Origin: Flavobacterium nackdongense
Lineage (GTDB): Bacteria > Bacteroidota > Bacteroidia > Flavobacteriales > Flavobacteriaceae
Length of the DNA: 64,000 nt
Assembly (NCBI RefSeq): GCF_004355225.1
Contig: NZ_CP037933.1
Span: forward strand, 2,604,001 to 2,668,000
Direction: 5' to 3'
Made by a program: the position numbers and the translations under genes. Below the pieces are notes generated by a model. It saw only the letters and a program-made list of their open reading frames with translations. It was not told where the DNA came from and did no database searches. This document shows positions 15,687 to 23,097 of this stretch, in pieces. The number at the start of each line of letters is the position of its first letter. Position 1 is the first letter of the stretch.

Positions 15687-16295
15687 TCATTTAAAGCTGC
15701 CAAAACTTAATACTAACGCCAATCCTGTATAATTGTATTTGCCCAAGTTTCCGAACAATTTTAAACCGTAGGCAAGAACAGCTCCTTCATTCTTATTAAA
15801 AAGTTTCACATTAAACTCATAAGGAAAACCCAAATTGGTGGTAGAATACACCTCAGTGGGATTAGAATCAAAAATACTGAAGGTGTTTACATTTACATAT
15901 TCCGTATAAAACAGCAAAGAGCAACCTGCACTTGCACTCAACGAAGCACCGCGAAACGGATGATAAAAACCTACCATTAATGGAAAATTATCTATACGAT
16001 AGTGCATATAATAATTTATGGGTACTATGTCTTCTTCGACATACTCTAGTCCGCCCTGTTCATTATTCATAACATATCCTAAACTAAATAAAACATTGGA
16101 ATACAATGCATTGATACTTACACCTGCAGCAAAACCATCGACATAACCCAAAGCGCCTCCAGCAAAGAGGTCAACAAAGCCAATTGAAGGCTGGGTTGCC
16201 TGTTTTGGAATGCTATCCTTAAGGAATGCATCTTGTGAAAAAATAGAACTCATTGAGAATATCGAAAAACAAAAACAAAAGTAGCACTGTTTCAT
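15687..16295 (-). CDS. Outer-membrane beta-barrel-like exported protein
   Basis: A 202-residue protein with a signal peptide (MKQCYFCFCFSIFSMSSIFS, cleavage near FSQ). The mature chain alternates Gly-rich and hydrophobic segments (GFVDLFAGGALGYVDGFAAG, ALYSNVLFSLGYVM, LVLSFGSFK), which suggests a small porin-like or OmpW-sized barrel. The signal region is unusually rich in Cys and Phe. I do not recognise a specific family. It is transcribed alone, convergent with the repeat-filled gap to its left and divergent from metG. Confidence 0.65.
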   Translation of the reverse strand: MKQCYFCFCFSIFSMSSIFSQDAFLKDSIPKQATQPSIGFVDLFAGGALGYVDGFAAGVSINALYSNVLFSLGYVMNNEQGGLEYVEEDIVPINYYMHYRIDNFPLMVGFYHPFRGASLSASAGCSLLFYTEYVNVNTFSIFDSNPTEVYSTTNLGFPYEFNVKLFNKNEGAVLAYGLKLFGNLGKYNYTGLALVLSFGSFK

Positions 16296-16467
16296 AACGA
16301 CTCAATTTAGACAATAAGACACTGACATAAAGGTAAATAAAAAAAACGCAATGATGTCGTTTTTTATTGATAAATCCAACCTCAGACTCAAAAGCTTCCC
16401 TATTAATAACTTGAAAATGTATTGATTTTGAAATTGGATTGTAGCAAATAGTAGTAAACAGCTCCTA

Positions 16468-16488
16468 ATCCTTCGACTGCGCTCAGGA
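16468..16488. repeat. ATCCTTCGACTGCGCTCAGGA repeat, copy upstream of metG
   Basis: The core matches 34637-34657 in the SDR gene. Here it lies about 20 nt upstream of the metG -7 box, near where a -33 element would be expected. Confidence 0.65.
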
Positions 16489-16506
16489 ATACAATAAATA
16501 ATTCCT

Positions 16507-16514
16507 TATTTTTG
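16507..16514 (+). promoter_or_regulatory. -7 element of metG
   Basis: TATTTTTG fits TAnnTTTG, 19 nt upstream of the metG ATG. No TTG is seen at the -33 position, which lies close to the short repeat. Confidence 0.5.
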
Positions 16515-16533
16515 CAGCAAATTAAACTGAATT

Positions 16534-18648
16534 ATGTTACAAAATCCAACCCGAGGCACCGCCGAACTAAGCGGAGCTAAAAGATATACCATTACGGCGG
16601 CATTGCCATATACCAACGGACCCATTCATATTGGGCATTTGGCGGGTGTTTATGTGCCTTCGGATATTTATTCCAGATATTTAAGATTGCAAGGAAGAGA
16701 CGTTTTGTTTGTTTGCGGAAGCGACGAACACGGTGTGGCGATTTCGATGAAAGCCAAAAAAGAAGGGATTACGCCTCAGGAAGTCATCGATAAATACGAT
16801 GGAATTATCCGAAAATCGTTCTCTGATTTTGGAATTTCGTTTGATAATTATTCCAGAACTTCAGCGAAAGTTCATCACGATACGGCTTCGGAATTTTTCA
16901 AAACGCTGTATGAAAAAGGCGACTTTATCGAGGAAGTGACCGAGCAATTGTATGATGCAAAAGCAGATCAATTCTTGGCAGACCGTTTTGTGGTGGGAAC
17001 TTGCCCAAAATGTGGCAACGAAGAAGCGTATGGCGACCAGTGCGAAAAATGTGGTTCTACCCTGAACGCAACCGATTTGATCAATCCAAAATCGACGATT
17101 ACCGGAGAAACACCTATTTTGAAATCGACAAAACACTGGTTTTTACCGTTGGATCGTTATGAAGATTTCTTAAAAGAATGGATTCTCGTTGGACATAAAA
17201 ACGACTGGAAACCCAATGTGTACGGACAAGTAAAATCCTGGATTGATGGCGGATTAGAACCTCGTGCGGTAACTCGTGACCTCGATTGGGGAATTGATGT
17301 TCCGCTTGAAGGTGCCGAAGGAAAAAAATTATACGTTTGGTTTGATGCTCCGATTGGCTACATTTCTTCATCGAAAGAATGGGCTGCGAGAGAAGGAAAA
17401 GACTGGGAACCGTACTGGAAAGATCAGGATACTAAACTGGTTCACTTTATAGGGAAAGACAATATTGTTTTTCACTGCATCATTTTTCCGGCGATGTTGA
17501 AAGCTGAAGGAAGTTATATTTTGCCCGATAATGTTCCTGCAAATGAGTTCTTGAATTTAGAAGGAAACAAATTATCAACTTCTAAAAACTGGGCGGTTTG
17601 GTTGCACGAATATTTAGAAGAATTTCCGAATCAGCAGGATGTTTTGCGTTACGCTTTGACTTCGAATGCACCAGAAACTAAGGATAATGATTTTACTTGG
17701 AAAGATTTTCAGGCGAGAAACAACAATGAATTAGCAGCTATTTTCGGAAATTTTATCAATCGTGTGGTGGTTTTGACCCATAAATATTACGATGGAATTG
17801 TACCAAGTCCCAACGAATTTTCTGAAGTAGACGAGGCAACATTGACCGAATTGAAAGCTTATCCAGCCGTAATTTCGAGTTCAATTGAAAGATATAGATT
17901 CCGTGAAGCATTGGGCGAAATGATGAATGTGGCCCGATTGGGAAATAAATATCTAGCCGACGAAGAGCCTTGGAAAATGGTAAAAACCGATCCGGCTCGA
18001 GTACAAACACAAATGTACGTGGCGCTGCAAATTGCTGCGGCTTTGCGGGTTTTGTGTGAACCGTTCTTGCCTTTTACGGCGGGTAAATTGGTAGAGACGT
18101 TGCGTACAGAGACGTTGCAATGCAACGTCTCTACGACGAAAACAACCTGGAATGACGTAGCTACCAATTCGGATTTGTTGCCGTCGGGACACCAAATTGG
18201 CAAAGGAGAAATATTATTTGCACAAATAGACGACGAACAAATTCAAAAACAAATAGACAAATTGGAAGCTACAAAAAAATCAAATGAGGCGGATTCGTTC
18301 GTTGCATTCCCACAAAAAGAATTGATACAGTTTGATGATTTTGCCAAAATGGATTTACGTGTGGGAACCATTCTAGAAGCAGAAAAAATGCCGAAAGCCA
18401 ACAAATTACTGATTCTAAAAGTAGATACTGGAATTGATGTTCGCACGATTGTTTCAGGAATTGCCGAGAGTTTTTCGCCAGAAGATATCGTGGGAAAACG
18501 CGTGACTGCTTTAGTGAATTTAGCTCCAAGAAACCTTCGTGGTGTGGAAAGTCAAGGAATGATTTTGATGACCAACAATGCCGAAGGAAAATTGGTTTTT
18601 GTAAATCCTGATGCGGATTGCGTTGGAAATGGAGAGACGATTAATTAA
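16534..18648 (+). CDS. metG: Methionine--tRNA ligase carrying an in-frame REP insertion
   Basis: A 704-residue class I aminoacyl-tRNA synthetase that charges tRNA-Met. HIGH is at residues 32-35, the zinc-knuckle cysteines are in [20 protein letters not shown], the KMSKS loop appears as KLSTS at 346-350, and the C-terminal EMAP/Trbp111-like tRNA-binding domain (from about 595: [20 protein letters not shown]) completes it. Codons 520-534 ([15 protein letters not shown]) are encoded by a half plus a full REP palindrome of the family beside the neighbouring transposase. They sit after the anticodon-binding helices and before [19 protein letters not shown], where the protein normally continues. 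The frame is intact, so the enzyme must tolerate the extra loop. Confidence 0.97.
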   Translation: MLQNPTRGTAELSGAKRYTITAALPYTNGPIHIGHLAGVYVPSDIYSRYLRLQGRDVLFVCGSDEHGVAISMKAKKEGITPQEVIDKYDGIIRKSFSDFGISFDNYSRTSAKVHHDTASEFFKTLYEKGDFIEEVTEQLYDAKADQFLADRFVVGTCPKCGNEEAYGDQCEKCGSTLNATDLINPKSTITGETPILKSTKHWFLPLDRYEDFLKEWILVGHKNDWKPNVYGQVKSWIDGGLEPRAVTRDLDWGIDVPLEGAEGKKLYVWFDAPIGYISSSKEWAAREGKDWEPYWKDQDTKLVHFIGKDNIVFHCIIFPAMLKAEGSYILPDNVPANEFLNLEGNKLSTSKNWAVWLHEYLEEFPNQQDVLRYALTSNAPETKDNDFTWKDFQARNNNELAAIFGNFINRVVVLTHKYYDGIVPSPNEFSEVDEATLTELKAYPAVISSSIERYRFREALGEMMNVARLGNKYLADEEPWKMVKTDPARVQTQMYVALQIAAALRVLCEPFLPFTAGKLVETLRTETLQCNVSTTKTTWNDVATNSDLLPSGHQIGKGEILFAQIDDEQIQKQIDKLEATKKSNEADSFVAFPQKELIQFDDFAKMDLRVGTILEAEKMPKANKLLILKVDTGIDVRTIVSGIAESFSPEDIVGKRVTALVNLAPRNLRGVESQGMILMTNNAEGKLVFVNPDADCVGNGETIN
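18091..18134. repeat. REP palindrome inside metG
   Basis: Half unit GTAGAGACGTTGC (18091-18103) followed by the full palindrome AGAGACGTTGCA-A-TGCAACGTCTCT (18108-18132). The 12-bp arms are perfect. It is read in frame as part of MetG. Confidence 0.9.
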
Positions 18649-18670
18649 ATAATTCAAATATTACGATTAC

Positions 18671-18699
18671 GTAGAGACGTTGCAGTGCAACGTCTCTAT
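18671..18699. repeat. REP palindrome downstream of metG
   Basis: GT followed by AGAGACGTTGCA-G-TGCAACGTCTCT, starting 23 nt after the metG stop. It has the GTAG foot at its 5' side. It may also serve as a hairpin at the end of the metG transcript. Confidence 0.9.
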
Positions 18700-18800
18700 C
18701 TGTTTTGACCAAAACCCATTACATTTAATCTATTCCCTCTATATTACGTTTGTAGAGGTGTGAAAATTGATTATATTCGTCACATCAATAAATTTTTAGG

Positions 18801-18853
18801 GCGTTGCAATGGTAGACGTTGCAATGGTAGACGTTGCAATGCAACGTCTCTAC
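18801..18853. repeat. Tandem REP halves and full REP upstream of the RAYT gene
   Basis: Tandem half units (GCGTTGCAATG, GTAGACGTTGCAATG, GTAGACGTTGCAATG) run into GCAACGTCTCTAC, giving one closed palindrome plus extra left halves. It ends 17 nt before the transposase ATG. Confidence 0.88.
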
Positions 18854-18870
18854 GGAAAACGACATAATAG

Positions 18871-19449
18871 ATGACCAACAAATTCAAAAACAAATACCGC
18901 ATTACATCTAGCCGTTTGAAAAATTGGGATTATGGCGAAAACGGTGCTTATTTCATAACCATTTGCACCAGAAATCGGGAACATTTTTTTGGTGAAATCG
19001 CAACTGTTGATGGTGAAAATGAAATGCAATTTAATGAAATTGGTTTATTGGCAAATGAATTTTGGGTGGAAATTCCAAAACATTTTCCGTTTGTTGAATT
19101 AGGAAATTATCAGGTGATGCCAAATCACGTTCACGGTATATTGATCATTGATAAAAATAATGATGTTGATGACCTTGTTGTAGAGACGTTGCAATGCAAC
19201 GTCTCTGCGGAAAACGAAATAAAAAACGAACAAATGGCAAACATTTCTCCAAAACCGGGGACAATTTCTACCATAATCCGTTCCTACAAATCGGTAGTAA
19301 CCAAAAACAGCCATTATATCCACGCTGATTTTGAATGGCAAGAACGTTTTCACGATCATATTATTCGTGATGCTGAATCTTTTGAAAAAATTCAAAATTA
19401 TATAGAAAACAATGTGGCGAATTGGAAAGACGATAAATTTTACAATTAA
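18871..19449 (+). CDS. REP-associated tyrosine transposase (RAYT, TnpA_REP)
   Basis: A 192-residue Y1/HUH single-strand nuclease of the RAYT family, which acts on REP hairpins. Motifs: YFITICTRNREHFFGEI at about 27-43; the metal-binding HUH motif PNHVHGI with His86 and His88; the catalytic Tyr139 in IIRSYKSVVTK; and the C-terminal WQERFHDHIIRD with YIENNVANWKDDKFY, all typical. REP palindromes with the GTAG foot lie on both sides. A further REP is inserted in frame at residues about 103-112 ([12 protein letters not shown]), between the HUH strand and the catalytic helix, where family members have a variable loop. All catalytic residues remain, so the protein may still be active. Confidence 0.93.
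   Translation: MTNKFKNKYRITSSRLKNWDYGENGAYFITICTRNREHFFGEIATVDGENEMQFNEIGLLANEFWVEIPKHFPFVELGNYQVMPNHVHGILIIDKNNDVDDLVVETLQCNVSAENEIKNEQMANISPKPGTISTIIRSYKSVVTKNSHYIHADFEWQERFHDHIIRDAESFEKIQNYIENNVANWKDDKFYN
19181..19208. repeat. REP palindrome inside the RAYT gene
   Basis: AGAGACGTTGCA-A-TGCAACGTCTCT at 19182-19206, preceded by GT and followed by GCGGAAAACG. It is identical in core to the metG copy and encodes ETLQCNVS in the same reading phase. Confidence 0.9.
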
Positions 19450-19460
19450 TATCATCAAAT

Positions 19461-19488
19461 TGAGACGTTGCTGTGCAACGTCTCTACG
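19461..19488. repeat. REP palindrome downstream of the RAYT gene
   Basis: GAGACGTTGC-TGT-GCAACGTCTC followed by TACGGA, starting 12 nt after the transposase stop. With 18801-18853 it brackets the gene. Confidence 0.9.
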
Positions 19489-19509
19489 GAATAAATAAAA
19501 ATAAATAAT

Positions 19510-20196
19510 ATGACCCTAAAAGTAATTGCTTTCGACGCCGACGACACCTTATTTGTAAACGAAACCTATTTCCTGGAAACCGAGGAAAAATTCTGCGGCT
19601 TGATGAGTGATTATCTATCGCAACACGAGATTTCACAAGAACTTTTTAAGGTGGAGATTGCTAATTTAAAAATCTACGGTTACGGAATTAAAGCTTATAT
19701 TCTTTCGATGATTGAAGCGGCGATGAAAATTTCGAACAATACCATTCCTATTGAAGTCATTGAAAAAATTATCGAATACGGGAAAGAATTACTCGAAAAA
19801 CCCATTGAATTATTGGATGGTGTGGAAGAAACCTTGCAGGCTTTGCACGGTAAATACAAATTGGTGGTCGCTACCAAAGGCGATTTATTAGACCAAAGAC
19901 GAAAATTACACAATTCGGGTTTGGGCAAATATTTTCATCATATCGAAGTGATGTCGGACAAACAGGAAAAAGATTATTCGGATTTGTTGAAGCGTTTAGA
20001 GATTCAGCCAGAAGAATTTTTTATGATTGGCAACTCTCTAAAATCGGATGTTTTGCCGGTTTTAGCCATTGGCGGACACGCCGTCCATATTCCGTTTCAC
20101 ACCACTTGGGCGCACGAAGTAATTGACTATAAAGTGGAACACGAGAACTTCAACACTCTCGAGAAAATGATTGATGTTCTAAAAAGATTACAATAA
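19510..20196 (+). CDS. HAD family hydrolase
   Basis: A 228-residue haloacid-dehalogenase-superfamily phosphatase. Motif I is DADDTLF (residues 7-13, nucleophile Asp7 and acid Asp9), motif II is VVATKGD near 119-125, and motif IV is MIGNSLKSDVLP near 175-186. The helical cap lies between motif I and motif II, as in subclass I phosphatases such as YjjG-like or haloacid-dehalogenase types. The substrate is unknown. The stop codon overlaps the start of the acetyltransferase gene (TAATG), so the two are cotranslated. It follows the RAYT/REP region by 22 nt. Confidence 0.9.
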   Translation: MTLKVIAFDADDTLFVNETYFLETEEKFCGLMSDYLSQHEISQELFKVEIANLKIYGYGIKAYILSMIEAAMKISNNTIPIEVIEKIIEYGKELLEKPIELLDGVEETLQALHGKYKLVVATKGDLLDQRRKLHNSGLGKYFHHIEVMSDKQEKDYSDLLKRLEIQPEEFFMIGNSLKSDVLPVLAIGGHAVHIPFHTTWAHEVIDYKVEHENFNTLEKMIDVLKRLQ

Positions 20197-20825
20197 TGAA
20201 AACCCTTTTAGACCTTGAAAACTGGAATCGGAGAGAACATTTTCTGTTTTTCAAACAAATGGAAGAGCCCTTTTTTGGGTTGACTGTCCAAATAGATTGC
20301 ACAGCGGCTTATGCAAAGGCGAAAGATTTGAAAACTTCCTTTTTTGTGTATTATTTGCACAAAACGATGGTCGCCGTCAATACCATTGAGCCTTTCCGTT
20401 ATCGAATAATTGATGATTCGATTTACATTTATGATGCCATCGATGTTTCCGCGACGATTATGCGTAATGATAATTCATTTGGTTTTTCGCTGATACAATA
20501 TTCTCCAGATTATGCTGTTTTTGCTGCGAATGCATTTACAGAAATCGAAAGAATACAAAACAGTTCGGGACTTTTCACCAGAGAATTTCCTTTAGATAAT
20601 TTAATACATTTCTCGGCCGTTCCTTGGGTCAATTTTACTTCACTTTCTCACGCCAGAAGTTATACTTTTCCGGATAGTTGTCCGAAAATTTCTTTTGGAA
20701 AAATGACAATTGCAGCCGATGGCAAAAGAACAATGTCGATGTCGATTCATGCACATCACGGTTTGATGGATGGGTATCATGTGGGGCAATTTGTGGATTG
20801 TTTTCAAGAATTGATGAATGGTTAG
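20196..20825 (+). CDS. Chloramphenicol acetyltransferase-like protein
   Basis: A 209-residue protein of the CAT fold, which transfers acetyl from acetyl-CoA to a hydroxyl. The active-site motif HHxxxDG is present as HHGLMDGYHVGQF, with His188 catalytic and Asp192 structural; SFFVYYLHKTMVAVNTIEPFRYRI near 48-71 is also typical of the family. Flavobacterial chromosomal CAT-like proteins often differ from true resistance enzymes, and the pairing with a HAD phosphatase suggests a housekeeping acyl transfer. Resistance to chloramphenicol is possible but not shown. Length matches classical CAT monomers, which form trimers. Confidence 0.87.
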   Translation: MKTLLDLENWNRREHFLFFKQMEEPFFGLTVQIDCTAAYAKAKDLKTSFFVYYLHKTMVAVNTIEPFRYRIIDDSIYIYDAIDVSATIMRNDNSFGFSLIQYSPDYAVFAANAFTEIERIQNSSGLFTREFPLDNLIHFSAVPWVNFTSLSHARSYTFPDSCPKISFGKMTIAADGKRTMSMSIHAHHGLMDGYHVGQFVDCFQELMNG

Positions 20826-21147
20826 AGGAAATTATCCGAGTTCAATTTGTACAATATAAAAATGGGCACTGCTGGATTTTGTGCGAAAATCAAAACTTTT
20901 GAAATATAAGTACAACTATTTTAAACCAGTAAGAGCCTCTAGAAAATTAAGGATTAAAGTAGGCTTAATAACCGCGCACGAGCGAAGCTAACTTAATGTC
21001 CTTAATGGCTTAAAAAAAGGATGCTCACAACATTTCCAATAGAACCTAAAAATGAAGTCATTGCTTCTACTAGATGGCCTATTTTTGAAGTAATTCAACA
21101 AAGCAAAAACTTTTCTTAAACCATCAACTGCTTTGAATTATTTTAAT
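20826..21147. other. Intergenic region with a palindromic repeat and a micro-ORF
   Basis: Contains the AAACCAGTAAG...CTTAATGGCTT repeat (20919-21015). After it, a 32-codon open frame at 21021-21119 (MLTTFPIEPKNEVIASTRWP...) looks protein-like but has no recognisable family. It could be a relic of a degraded gene. The ferritin promoter follows. Confidence 0.35.
20919..21015. repeat. AAACCATTAAGG-type long hairpin repeat, copy 1
   Basis: Outer arms TTTTAAACCAGTAAG and CTTAATGGCTTAAAA. Inside are further TTAAGGATTAA / TTAATGTCCTTAA complementarity and the module GCACGAGCGAAGCTAAC. It is related to 26608-26680. Confidence 0.6.
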
Positions 21148-21155
21148 TAAATTTG
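21148..21155 (+). promoter_or_regulatory. -7 element of the ferritin gene
   Basis: TAAATTTG, 17 nt upstream of the ATG at 21173, in an AT-rich leader. Confidence 0.5.
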
Positions 21156-21172
21156 CTAAAAACTAAATAATT

Positions 21173-21688
21173 ATGTTGTCGAAAAATATAGAAATAGCTT
21201 TAAACAAGCAAGTACGAATCGAAGCAGAGTCTTCGCAAACTTATTTGTCAATGGCCTGTTGGGCAGAAGTCAACGGACTAGAAGGAATTGCAAACTTTAT
21301 GTATGCACAGTCTGACGAAGAACGTCAGCATATGCTTAAATTAATAAAATACGTAAACGAACGCGGTGGACATACCAAAATTACGGACTTAAATGAGCCA
21401 AAAACTTCGTACGAAACATTTAAAGAAATGTTTGAAGCATTGTACCAACATGAGCTTTTTGTTTCGAATTCTATTAATGAATTGGTTCACATCACTTTTG
21501 ACGAAAAAGATTATGCTACCCATAACTTCCTACAGTGGTATGTTGCCGAACAAATAGAAGAAGAAGCAACTGCTAAAAACATTTTAGATAAAATCAATTT
21601 GATTGGAGACGATAAGGGAGGATTGTATCTGTTTGATAGAGATATTCAACAAATTGCAATCGCTGCGAGTGCACCTGCTGCGAAATAA
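21173..21688 (+). CDS. ftnA: Non-heme ferritin
   Basis: A 171-residue ferritin subunit; 24 such chains form an iron-storage shell. The four-helix bundle carries the ferroxidase ligands in IEAESSQTYLSMACWAE (Glu at the start of helix A), YAQSDEERQHMLKLI (Glu and His of helix B), and QWYVAEQIEEEATAKNIL (Glu in helix D). Length and sequence match bacterial FtnA rather than bacterioferritin; no heme methionine is evident. It has its own promoter and a good terminator at 21714-21750, so it is monocistronic. Confidence 0.95.
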   Translation: MLSKNIEIALNKQVRIEAESSQTYLSMACWAEVNGLEGIANFMYAQSDEERQHMLKLIKYVNERGGHTKITDLNEPKTSYETFKEMFEALYQHELFVSNSINELVHITFDEKDYATHNFLQWYVAEQIEEEATAKNILDKINLIGDDKGGLYLFDRDIQQIAIAASAPAAK

Positions 21689-21713
21689 ATCTACCTTTTA
21701 CCGTAATCAACTT

Positions 21714-21750
21714 AGCCTAAAGGAAATTAAATTTCTTTAGGCTTTTTTTA
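21714..21750 (+). terminator. Ferritin terminator
   Basis: AGCCTAAAGGAAAT / ATTTCTTTAGGCT stem with one bulged G, followed by seven T. Confidence 0.85.
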
Positions 21751-21794
21751 TGAAAAAAAATGATTAAGTTTATTTAGAATAGATAAAAATAATA

Positions 21795-21802
21795 TATCTT
21801 TG
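21795..21802 (+). promoter_or_regulatory. -7 element of the Cys-rich miniprotein gene
   Basis: TATCTTTG matches TAnnTTTG, 24 nt upstream of the ATG at 21826. Confidence 0.55.
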
Positions 21803-21825
21803 TATTGATTTAATTCATTTACACG

Positions 21826-21999
21826 ATGTGCAAGAAAGAGAAGGAAAAAGAGAAAAAGAAAAAGAAGATTAAAAATATTCTTGACACCATGAAAAAACCA
21901 TCTCAATGCAAATCAAAATGCTGTGAAAAATACAAAAAAGGTGAAAAAAAACGCTGTGGAAGTTGCCCTATGTTTGACCTATTAAAAAAAGTGTCCTAA
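21826..21999 (+). CDS. Cys-rich, Lys-rich miniprotein
   Basis: A 57-residue protein. After a strongly basic N-terminal run (KKEKEKEKKKKKIKN) it contains six more cysteines, in QCKSKCCEKYKKGEKKRCGSC, followed by PMFDLLKKVS. The Cys spacing (CxxxCC, then CxxC) suggests a small metal-binding knuckle, probably zinc or iron. It has its own TATCTTTG box upstream and a terminator 12 nt after the stop, so it is a genuine short gene. A second in-frame ATG (MKKPSQCKSK) would give a 36-residue product and may be the real start. It sits just after ferritin, so a role in metal handling is possible but only inferred. Confidence 0.8.
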   Translation: MCKKEKEKEKKKKKIKNILDTMKKPSQCKSKCCEKYKKGEKKRCGSCPMFDLLKKVS

Positions 22000-22010
22000 A
22001 ATAAAATACA

Positions 22011-22040
22011 AATGCCCTCTTTATCGGAGGGCATTTTTTT
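22011..22040. terminator. Terminator after the Cys-rich miniprotein gene
   Basis: AATGCCCTC / GAGGGCATT stem with a TTTATCG loop and eight T. It also lies downstream of the convergent HRDC gene. Confidence 0.85.
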
Positions 22041-22079
22041 TAAATAACATTTTACTAAGGACTTCAGTCTTTATTTATG

Positions 22080-22508
22080 CTATAAAGCATTCAAAAGCGA
22101 AATAATATCGTCTCCATAATTTGCTGTTTTGTTTTCTCCAAAGCCCTTTATAGATTTAAAATCCTCGAGAGTTTGTGGCTTTTTAATAGCAATAGCAACT
22201 AATTCAGAATTATGACAAATCATATAGTGCGGCAATAGTAATTGCTGCGATTTATCACTTCTCCACTTTTTTAGCGCAAAATAGATTTTCTTATCCTCAA
22301 CGGATAATTCCATTTCTTCCTGAGAGGCTTTACTTTCCTTTTTGGGCTCATAAAAAACAACGGCGGACCAAAAATCTACGGTAGTAGTTGTTACAAAATT
22401 AGTGGAAGTCAATTTGATTTCGACAGAATCCAAAAACGCATTCATCCGGTTTTGATCTTCCTGACAATTCGTTTTATCGAGGCGGATATTAAAAACTTTG
22501 ATGTTCAT
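22080..22508 (-). CDS. HRDC domain-containing protein
   Basis: A 142-residue protein. The C-terminal half is an HRDC domain (LKKWRSDKSQQLLLPHYMICHNSELVAIA followed by PQTLEDFKSIKGFGENKTANYGDDIISLL), a helical module that binds nucleic acids in RecQ helicases and RNase D. The N-terminal half (1-65) begins MNIKVFNIRL and is a small alpha/beta region seen in Bacteroidota stand-alone HRDC proteins. No helicase or nuclease domain is attached. It starts 23 nt downstream of ssb on the same strand, which suggests an operon and a role in DNA repair or recombination. Confidence 0.85.
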   Translation of the reverse strand: MNIKVFNIRLDKTNCQEDQNRMNAFLDSVEIKLTSTNFVTTTTVDFWSAVVFYEPKKESKASQEEMELSVEDKKIYFALKKWRSDKSQQLLLPHYMICHNSELVAIAIKKPQTLEDFKSIKGFGENKTANYGDDIISLLNAL

Positions 22509-22531
22509 AACAATGGCTTTTTAAAGTTAAA

Positions 22532-22864
22532 CTACTTACCTAAAAGAAGCAATTCATTCACAACAACCTCTGTGATGTATCGTTTTTCTCCATTTTTATC
22601 ATCATAACTTCTGTGAGTTAGTTTGCCTTCGATGGCAATTTCTTTTCCTTTGGTTACGAATTTTTCGATAATTTCAGCAGTTTTTCCCCAAGCTACAACT
22701 TTGTGCCATTCGGTTTGTTCTACTTTTTCACCTTTGTCATTTTTGTAACTATCGTTGGTGGCGATGGTTAAATTGGCTAATTTTTTTCCTCCATCAAAAT
22801 TTTTGATTTCTGGCTCTTGTCCTACGTGACCGATTAACTGTACTTTGTTTTTCATTGCATTCAT
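22532..22864 (-). CDS. ssb: Single-stranded DNA-binding protein (short form)
   Basis: A 110-residue OB-fold SSB: MKNKVQLIGHVGQEPEIKNF, then KLANLTIATNDSY, TEWHKVVAWGKTAEIIEKFV, KGKEIAIEGKLTHRSY and ITEVVVNELLLLG match the family. It ends directly after the OB fold with LLGK, so it lacks the flexible linker and the acidic DDDIPF tip that recruits repair proteins in housekeeping SSBs. It is therefore probably a second, specialised SSB. It is cotranscribed with the HRDC gene. The start at ATG 22864 gives MNAMKNK; the second Met (22855) fits most homologues equally well. Confidence 0.92.
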   Translation of the reverse strand: MNAMKNKVQLIGHVGQEPEIKNFDGGKKLANLTIATNDSYKNDKGEKVEQTEWHKVVAWGKTAEIIEKFVTKGKEIAIEGKLTHRSYDDKNGEKRYITEVVVNELLLLGK

Positions 22865-22999
22865 GGCGTGTAAAATTTAAATTGTTAGTATATAGTTTGT
22901 TGAATTGTTCGTTCAAATCAACAGGGCAAAGATGCGACAGCTTTAAAAATTTAATCGGTTGATAACTACTTACTTTCGGTTGTAACTATTTGTAACCGT

Positions 23000-23028
23000 T
23001 TGTAAATGGAAATTATTTAGTATATTTG
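23000..23028 (+). promoter_or_regulatory. Promoter of the DUF389 gene
   Basis: TTG (23000-23002), an 18-nt spacer and TATATTTG (23021-23028) form a full flavobacterial -33/-7 promoter, 69 nt before the start codon. Confidence 0.7.
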
Positions 23029-23097
23029 ATTGATTTTAAAAGATTTACTCCATTTTAAAATCTGTAAAGAAATTTCAATTAAATACCACCAACAAGG

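Noticed and set aside
18671..19488. Evenly spaced palindromic repeats as a CRISPR array
   Set aside because: The palindromes are separated by genes and irregular distances and are not direct repeats with spacers; they fit REP elements of the RAYT.
20196..20825. A proven chloramphenicol resistance gene
   Set aside because: The CAT fold and active site are visible, but chromosomal CAT-like proteins in Flavobacteria need not confer resistance and there is no mobile element directly linked to it.
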